Shown in pieces: positions 59,303 through 64,000 of a DNA stretch of 64,000 bases. The DNA lies in NCBI GenBank assembly GCA_947503925.1, contig CANNFQ010000011.1, positions 1 to 64,000 on the forward strand. Direction: 5' to 3'. Every line of letters begins with the position of its first letter. The stretch's first letter is position 1. Both the position numbers and the translations under genes were made by a program. This DNA is from an uncultured Paracoccaceae bacterium. GTDB lineage: Bacteria; Pseudomonadota; Alphaproteobacteria; Rhodobacterales; Rhodobacteraceae. The notes under the pieces were generated by a model. The model did no database searches, was not told the origin of the DNA, and saw only the letters and a program-made list of their open reading frames with translations.

Positions 59303-60190
59303 CTATTTGCCACCGGTTTTGACTATTTCATTATTGAGCCAGCTGACGAAGGATTGGGCATCGACGCGGAGCGCTTTGGTCAGGCGCACAATGTGATAGC
59401 CGAGCGAAGAACTCGGCTCCGACGCAAGGATTTCCAGCGTCCCTGCATCGAGATCATCTCTGATGAGTGTGCTCGACTGTACAGAGACGCCATAACCCGA
59501 TCTCGTGGCCGCGAGAACCAACGTGTTGGTCGAGAATTCCTGAATGCTGGCTTTGGTTGGATCGAGACCAAGCTCCACCGCCCAGCTAAACTGCTCTGCC
59601 TGCCCTGCTTCGAACAACCAAGGTAATCCCGAGAAGTCAGCGGTCGTACTGAGATGGTGCTTTTTAACTAGGTCTGGTGTGGCGACAACAACGAAGGCCG
59701 CATCGAAGAGATGCTCTGAGATAAGTCCGGGCCATTTCCCGGCCCCATAGCGTACCGCGAGATCAACTCTGTCAGTTCTAAAATCGGTTAGAACTTTGCT
59801 TGGGATCAGGTTAAGCTGGATGCTTGGGTGTTTTGCCCAAAAACTGCCCAGCCGCGGCATTAGCCAACTTTCCGCAAAGGCCGGTGTTGTCGAAATGGTC
59901 AGACGTGATGGAGAATTGGCGGCGCGTAGCTCCTCCACGCTGTCAGATACCATGGCAAATGCAGCGGAGAGCGAGCGACCAAAATCTTCACCTTCAGGTG
60001 TGCCCTGTGTTCCCGCACCGTTGCGTTGAACCAGTGGCAAACCCAACTCGTTTTCCAATGCACGAACGTGCTGCGAAATCGCGGCATGCGTGACATTCAG
60101 TTCAGCTGCAGCTCTTGATATTCCACCTGTTCGCAAGACAGCCTCGAAGGCGCGCAGCGCTGACAACGACGGAATTCGGCGCCAATCCAT
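59303..60190 (-). CDS. LysR-family regulator (GcvA-like)
   Basis: A 295-residue regulator starting MDWRRIPSLSALRAFEAVLRTGGISRAAAELNVTHAAISQHVRALENELGLPLVQRNG at 60190, the helix-turn-helix of GcvA-type LysR proteins; the C-terminal half is the periplasmic-binding-type effector domain. The longer frame upstream has no ribosome site. It is the only LysR in the 49-64 kb region and thus a candidate for binding the T-N11-A palindromes found there, although no close copy lies at its own promoter; TTAAGT-CCA-ACTTAC at 60196-60211 might be its own site. Confidence 0.9.
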   Translation of the reverse strand: MDWRRIPSLSALRAFEAVLRTGGISRAAAELNVTHAAISQHVRALENELGLPLVQRNGAGTQGTPEGEDFGRSLSAAFAMVSDSVEELRAANSPSRLTISTTPAFAESWLMPRLGSFWAKHPSIQLNLIPSKVLTDFRTDRVDLAVRYGAGKWPGLISEHLFDAAFVVVATPDLVKKHHLSTTADFSGLPWLFEAGQAEQFSWAVELGLDPTKASIQEFSTNTLVLAATRSGYGVSVQSSTLIRDDLDAGTLEILASEPSSSLGYHIVRLTKALRVDAQSFVSWLNNEIVKTGGK

Positions 60191-60286
60191 GGTCGTTAAG
60201 TCCAACTTACATGACCCAAATCGTACTGATTGGAACAGTGACAACCGGGCAAATAGCGTTCCCTCAGACTTGAAAGGGAACCAATC

Positions 60287-60457
60287 ATGCTGACACTACT
60301 TGCGGATGCACTCATCAGATACTCGATAACCGGCCAGTTTGATGTCACCAGAGATCCAGTACGACATTGCCGGGGCGGTCGCTTGGCTCCAAGGCAAGCA
60401 CGAGAGCTCGAACGAAGACTGCACAGCAGGTGGAACACAATGTCCGGGCTTTGGTGA
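60287..60457 (+). CDS. Possible 56-residue protein divergent from LysR
   Basis: Reads MLTLLADALIRYSITGQFDV and ends WNTMSGLW; AAGGGAACC lies seven to eight bases before the ATG. It is divergent from the LysR start with 96 bp between them, the usual place for a LysR target. The basic, arginine-rich middle (RLAPRQARELERRLHSR) is vaguely like small DUF1127-type proteins. No proof that it is translated. Confidence 0.35.
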   Translation: MLTLLADALIRYSITGQFDVTRDPVRHCRGGRLAPRQARELERRLHSRWNTMSGLW

Positions 60458-60556
60458 GTTGCTGTTTGTCCTGAGTGTTGCACTGATCCCATGTTCGCCA
60501 ACTCCGACGGTGTTCATTTGCAAATGTTGACACCGGAAGTTAAAGCAAATTACAAA

Positions 60557-60577
60557 TATGTAAACAATATTGATATG
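60557..60577. promoter_or_regulatory. TGTCAATAGTATTGATAT-like site, copy 4
   Basis: ATATGTAAACAATATTGATAT (60557-60577), ending about 20 bp before the ATG of the hydrolase at 60598, an operator position that would overlap the promoter or start of transcription. Confidence 0.5.
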
Positions 60578-60597
60578 TTTGGAGACTGAGGATCCTC

Positions 60598-61365
60598 ATG
60601 TCGCGATGCTTGAGAGAATTCTGGGTGGCAATCGTCACAATGAGCGCACTGTTCGGCACTCCGTGCGCAGCTGAACGCACTTTTGTATTCGTTCATGGTG
60701 CCTGGGTTGGTGAATGGTACTGGGACCCAATCGTCGAGATGCTGGACAAAGCTGGGCATCCTTCCATCGCCGTCTCTTTGTCGGGGCACGGGACAAAAGG
60801 AAGTTTGAACGGCCCAGAAATTGGAATCGAAGATCACGCCAATGACATTATCAGTGCAGTTCAAGAGCATGAACTGAGCGATATTGTTCTGGTTGCGCAC
60901 AGCTATGGTGGCAGGCCGGCAATCAAGGCCTGGGACAGTCTAAGAGACCAAGTTTCATCTGTTGTGTTCTTTGAGGCGATCGCACCGATACCGCAATCTG
61001 AGCTCGCGGTTCGAGCGAGCAGTCGTGCTTTGGCCTTTCTCGTCATGAGCAAGCCGGACATCGCGGATAGCGGTATGTATCCCGTGCCTTCGTATCTGCC
61101 GGAGGACGTTCGACGAGGTTCCATGCCGCAATCTCTCAAGTCGCTCTATGGTGAGGTGCGGCTCGAAAACGGGGTCCTGCCTTCGTCTCCCAAAAGGACA
61201 TATGTCTATGCCACAGAGAGCAAGGCGCCAGCCTTTCGAAATACGGCAATTGCCCTGGCCGAGTCTGGTCTCTGGGAAGTTCGCGCGATTTCTGGTGGCC
61301 ACAACGTGGTACGCGATGCCACCCCGGAAATGACCGAAATACTGCTGGAAATAGCAAGCAACTGA
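60598..61365 (+). CDS. Exported alpha/beta hydrolase (EstC/methylesterase-like)
   Basis: A 255-residue hydrolase with a signal peptide (VAIVTMSALFGTPCAA). TFVFVHGAWVGEWYWDPIVEML is the HGAW oxyanion loop common to plant methylesterase/hydroxynitrile-lyase-like enzymes; VLVAHSYGGRPA holds the Ser nucleophile (AHSYGG) and SGGHNVVRDATPE the His. A regulon-type palindrome precedes the start. It is followed 33 bp later by a PNPOx gene. Confidence 0.88.
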   Translation: MSRCLREFWVAIVTMSALFGTPCAAERTFVFVHGAWVGEWYWDPIVEMLDKAGHPSIAVSLSGHGTKGSLNGPEIGIEDHANDIISAVQEHELSDIVLVAHSYGGRPAIKAWDSLRDQVSSVVFFEAIAPIPQSELAVRASSRALAFLVMSKPDIADSGMYPVPSYLPEDVRRGSMPQSLKSLYGEVRLENGVLPSSPKRTYVYATESKAPAFRNTAIALAESGLWEVRAISGGHNVVRDATPEMTEILLEIASN

Positions 61366-61398
61366 CACTCTAGATCAACAATTTAAGGCGGAGTCGGA

Positions 61399-61950
61399 AT
61401 GCCCATAGCAAAGCAACTGAACAGGTCTCTCATTAGCTTCATTCAAGATCAGAAATTGTTTTTTGTGGCCACGGCTGCTGCTGATGGTCGCGTCAACCTG
61501 TCGCCTAAGGGCATGGAGACCCTGCTTGTCAAATCCGAGACAAAAATCAAGTGGCTGAACTTGAGTGGCAGCGGCAACGAAACCGCAGCTCATGTTCTAG
61601 AGAACCCAAGAATGACGTTGATGTTCTGCGCCTTTGACGGGAGCCCTATGATCTTGCGAACCTATGGAAATGCATCCATCTACCATCCCCATGACAGCGA
61701 GTGGACGACAGCATCCTCTGAATTCGAGCTTATGCCTGGCAGCAGGCAAGTCTTCGAACTGGATATCGATTTGGTTCAGACCTCCTGTGGCTCGGGCGTT
61801 CCAAAAATGGACTTCGTTACAGATCGAGGCCCGGAAATGATGCTACCTCATTACGCAAAACTTGGTGAGGACGGCGTCAGGGACTACTGGGAGAGAAAGA
61901 ACTACGTGAGTCTGGACGGAAAACCTACTGGGCTGGATCCGACCCAGTAG
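61399..61950 (+). CDS. Pyridoxamine 5'-phosphate oxidase family protein
   Basis: A 183-residue split-barrel flavin-binding protein: KLFFVATAAADGRVNLSPKGMETLLV and WLNLSGSGNETAAHVLENPRMTLMFCAFDGSPMILRTYGNA are the PNPOx-like FMN-binding pattern. Most relatives reduce unknown substrates or bind flavin/F420/heme. AAGGCGGAG precedes the ATG. Probably transcribed with the hydrolase upstream, hence also in the proposed regulon. Confidence 0.88.
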   Translation: MPIAKQLNRSLISFIQDQKLFFVATAAADGRVNLSPKGMETLLVKSETKIKWLNLSGSGNETAAHVLENPRMTLMFCAFDGSPMILRTYGNASIYHPHDSEWTTASSEFELMPGSRQVFELDIDLVQTSCGSGVPKMDFVTDRGPEMMLPHYAKLGEDGVRDYWERKNYVSLDGKPTGLDPTQ

Positions 61951-61966
61951 CGCATATCCTCGCCAG

Positions 61967-62731
61967 TCAGAGCCTTTCTCGCGATACAGCTTGTATCTTG
62001 TTCCCAGACTGATCCAGCACGTAGGCAGCGTAATAATAGGGCGAGTAATTTGGGCGAAGACCTGGGCCACCCATGTCTGTTGCTCCAGCATTCATCGCGT
62101 TTTCGAAAAATGCGTCAACTTGATCCCGTGTCCTGGCCCAAAACGCGATGTGGTTTCCATTGCCCCAACTCGCGGGTCGATCAGATGTTGGTACCTGCAG
62201 CCGGAACGTTGCTTTGGAGCCTTCTCCTGCGTCAAAATCCGCGTAACCTTTTTTGGCATCAAAGGTAGTCCGCTGAATTTCTAGCGTGCTCAGCACGCTG
62301 GTGAAGAACGCAGCATCTCGTTCCAGATCAACTGAACCCAGACAGGCTTTCGAAAACATCGGACCGCCTTGCGACACGTTCTGATCGCCAAGCTCAACGA
62401 CGACGTGATTCCCGGTAGGATCGTCAAACGAAACCTTGGTCGCAGTCTTGGTGAGCGTTGCTCCCAGCGACTCCAACAAGCTCGCAGCCTTTTTCAGCAC
62501 CTCCTCGGAGGCCGCAGTGAAGACGACCTCGAAACCATTTCCCCACGTCGCCGGCTTTCCATCGATAGGCTCATAGATGAAGAAATGCGGAAATCTGCCA
62601 TCGCTGGGTCCGAACTGGACATATCCCGTATCGGAATATGTCACGTTGCTCCCCAGCAAGGTCAGAAAGCTGTCATAGAATGCCTTGGAGCGCTCAAGGT
62701 CATTCGTTCCGATCGTAATGTGACTAAACAC
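61967..62731 (-). CDS. Tandem VOC (glyoxalase/bleomycin-resistance) protein, GTG start
   Basis: A 254-residue protein of two VOC domains, each about 125 residues: VFSHITIGTNDLERSKAFYDSFLTLLG and SVDLERDAAFFTSVLSTLEIQ, each followed by FDDPTGNHVVVELG / YVLDQSGNKIQAVSRERL. The GTG at 62731 has AGGAG six bases upstream and is chosen over the upstream ATG at 62797. The metal site pattern is partial in both halves, so one domain may be catalytic only in part. A palindrome lies 125 bp upstream, in the divergent gap. Confidence 0.85.
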   Translation of the reverse strand: MFSHITIGTNDLERSKAFYDSFLTLLGSNVTYSDTGYVQFGPSDGRFPHFFIYEPIDGKPATWGNGFEVVFTAASEEVLKKAASLLESLGATLTKTATKVSFDDPTGNHVVVELGDQNVSQGGPMFSKACLGSVDLERDAAFFTSVLSTLEIQRTTFDAKKGYADFDAGEGSKATFRLQVPTSDRPASWGNGNHIAFWARTRDQVDAFFENAMNAGATDMGGPGLRPNYSPYYYAAYVLDQSGNKIQAVSRERL

Positions 62732-62855
62732 GGTTTCTCCTCTTGTCGCCAATGGTAGTGACGCTTGCGGCGTTTTCGTGGACCGATCCCAGTGCATCCG
62801 AAGCTCAAGGTCGATCCTTTACCACGTAATCGCAAAATAGTTGCTTAAGACAAAA

Positions 62856-62876
62856 ATATCAACACTATTGACATAT
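62856..62876. promoter_or_regulatory. TGTCAATAGTATTGATAT-like site, copy 5
   Basis: ATATCAACACTATTGACATAT (reverse complement ATATGTCAATAGTGTTGATAT), in the gap between the divergent VOC and GNAT genes, where it could control both. Confidence 0.55.
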
Positions 62877-62930
62877 AAGGCGCTGTATCTGGTATGCTTT
62901 GAGCGCGGTGGACGGAGAAGGTACGACGAA

Positions 62931-63500
62931 ATGGCGATCGAACTCAGAACTGCGTCTTGGGATGACTTCGAAGAGGCGATGGGTGAGAAAGGCGGGTGTG
63001 GCGGTTGTTGGTGCATGCTTTGGAGGCTTCCGCGCAAGCAAATGGACGCTCAGATGGGTGATCAGAACAAAGCTGCGATGAAGGAAATCTTCGAGCAAAA
63101 CCCATCTCCAGGTGTGGTGGCAGTAGATACATCCTTGGTTGGAAACCCATGCGTGGGTTGGATTCAGGTTGCCAGACGAGAAGAGTTCGTGCGGCTTGAA
63201 ACAGCCAGGGTCATCAAACCTGTTCCGGGTACCGATGTGTGGGCCGTGTCATGCTTCTACTTGAAAAGTTCGCATCGACGTCAAGGGCTGTCGACCGGTT
63301 TGCTCTCCGCCGCATGCGACTTGGCGGCGTCTCAAGGGGCGAAATGGGTCGAGGGATATCCCATCGACACTCCAAAGAAGAAGTATCCGCCCGTTTACGC
63401 CTGGACCGGGTTTCTTGGAACATATTTGCGCTGTGGGTTTTCCGAAATCGAGAGGCGCTCCGACACAAGGCCGATACTCAGGAAACGTGTCGAAGTTTGA
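62931..63500 (+). CDS. GNAT-family N-acetyltransferase
   Basis: A 189-residue acetyltransferase starting MAIELRTASWDDFEEAMGEKG after GGAGAAGG at 62931; the open frame to 62841 crosses the palindrome. CGGCWCMLWRLPRK is the cysteine-rich N-terminal pattern of one GNAT subgroup; WAVSCFYLKSSHRRQGLSTGLLSAACDLAASQGAKWVEGYP is the acetyl-CoA site (HRRQGLS). Acceptor unknown. It is divergent from the VOC gene across a shared palindrome. Confidence 0.85.
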   Translation: MAIELRTASWDDFEEAMGEKGGCGGCWCMLWRLPRKQMDAQMGDQNKAAMKEIFEQNPSPGVVAVDTSLVGNPCVGWIQVARREEFVRLETARVIKPVPGTDVWAVSCFYLKSSHRRQGLSTGLLSAACDLAASQGAKWVEGYPIDTPKKKYPPVYAWTGFLGTYLRCGFSEIERRSDTRPILRKRVEV

Positions 63501-63971
63501 GATGGTATCCCACCCCTCCATTTTGTCCAAAAGCTGTACAACGTCGCGTTTTCTCACAGACGCCCATATCATCATGCCCTGGCAAGTCGCCAAGAATGGT
63601 TGGCAAACAGATACATATCTACAGTCGACCTTCCGGATGGCAACTGAGCGTCTCGCGGTGAAATACTTCCCTGCCCTGCCAGATTGGTCCAGCATCACTA
63701 GCCGCTTCTATCCTCCAATCGCATGTTCAAAATGCCGCGCTGGCGCGGTTCTCGTCTCGCTGAGCGATGTGACGATGCAGGATAGGAGGGTCACGAAGAT
63801 TCTCCATTTGATCGTTGACGCCACGACATCGCGGACAATCGCGTTGTGCGAAACCATACCCCTCCATGATCGGGACGATGAATTTGGTCTTTGATAGGTT
63901 CCAGAGTTGATCTATCGGGAGACAATGCAACATAGTTGACAAATATGGTCCGACGGACAGAAGGCGAGATT
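63501..63971. other. No clear gene; possible decayed cysteine-motif ORF
   Basis: About 470 bp without a convincing start or ribosome site. A plus-strand frame ends YPPIACSKCRAGAVLVSLSDVTMQDRRV, faintly like small alphaproteobacterial proteins with a CPKC motif, but it has no start that fits, so it is at best a remnant. Minus-strand ORFs (63249-63698, 63727-63942) also lack ribosome sites. Confidence 0.3.
63928..63948. promoter_or_regulatory. TGTCAATAGTATTGATAT-like site, copy 6
   Basis: GCAACATAGTTGACAAATATG at 63927-63947, a weaker copy, about 25 bp upstream of the gene that begins at 63972. Confidence 0.35.
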
Positions 63972-64000
63972 ATGTCAGACGAAAACAAGTACTACGAACA
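63972..64000 (+). CDS. Partial gene at the right edge
   Basis: Starts MSDENKYYE at 63972 with AAGGCGAG three bases upstream and runs off the window after nine codons. Too short to classify. A weak regulon-type palindrome lies just upstream. Confidence 0.4.

Noticed and set aside
63415..63894. 159-codon plus-strand ORF overlapping the end of the GNAT gene
   Set aside because: It starts inside the GNAT gene without a ribosome site; only its last third faintly resembles a known small protein, so it is treated as a possible remnant.
1..64000. CRISPR array, rRNA or tRNA genes
   Set aside because: No regularly spaced direct repeats and no tRNA- or rRNA-like sequence were recognised by eye; a tRNAscan or CRISPR search would be decisive.

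Overview
The window looks like part of a genome or large replicon of an alphaproteobacterium of the order Rhodobacterales (Roseobacter group). The evidence is the style of the VirB-type conjugation operon, a Lrp-controlled branched-chain amino-acid operon, many TTG/GTG starts with good Shine-Dalgarno sequences, and short intergenic repeats around an AATGGCYGCTTT core. This is judged by eye. No rRNA, tRNA, replication or partition gene was seen, so chromosome and plasmid cannot be told apart.

Layout. 0-9.5 kb: mixed metabolic genes. These include a membrane protein divergent from a TetR gene across two 12-bp palindromes. A second TetR gene is divergent from a probable operon of homocysteine S-methyltransferase, a secreted barrel-like protein, a GNAT and a di-heme peroxidase; RidA and a DMT exporter follow. 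9.7-21.2 kb: a minus-strand type IV secretion operon in the order hypothetical, lytic transglycosylase, VirB2, B3, B4, a VirB7-like lipoprotein, a second lytic transglycosylase, VirB5, B8, B9, B10, B11, two small proteins, VirB6. No relaxase or VirD4 lies in the window. 21.2-23.2 kb: small accessory genes, among them an XRE regulator with a clear inverted-repeat operator. 23.3-33.7 kb: a nine-gene minus-strand operon for valine/isoleucine breakdown (acyl-CoA dehydrogenase, 3-hydroxyisobutyryl-CoA hydrolase, MmsB, enoyl-CoA hydratase, SDR, then E1alpha, E1beta, E2 and E3 of the branched-chain 2-oxoacid dehydrogenase), divergent from an Lrp/AsnC regulator.

33.7-49.4 kb is a probable defence island. 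It holds an Eco29kI-like restriction-modification pair and a membrane-anchored dCTP-deaminase-fold protein that has lost its catalytic residues. An autoregulated plus-strand operon follows: a 94-residue protein, an XRE regulator, an ImmA/IrrE metallopeptidase fused to a chagasin-like cysteine-protease inhibitor domain, a papain-like cysteine protease with no propeptide, and a thymidylate-synthase-like protein. Converging on it, with a 20-bp overlap of the last genes, is a minus-strand operon of a small possible DNA-binding protein, a MazG-like pyrophosphohydrolase and a uracil-DNA-glycosylase-like protein. Next come a Septu-like set (54-residue ORF, HNH-ATPase fusion, second HNH protein), a HEPN-like protein, one IS30-family element and decayed IS remnants. 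The most novel candidate system is the protease/inhibitor/nucleotide-enzyme module at 36.98-42.2 kb.

49.4-64 kb: accessory metabolism (hydrolases, LysE, FAH-type hydratase, Sel1 and ankyrin proteins, enoyl-CoA hydratase, GST, O-acyltransferase, rhodanese, GFA, NTF2-like, DUF4865, LysR, PNPOx, VOC, GNAT). At least six copies of a TGTCAATAGTATTGATAT-like palindrome lie mostly in promoter positions here, suggesting a shared regulon.
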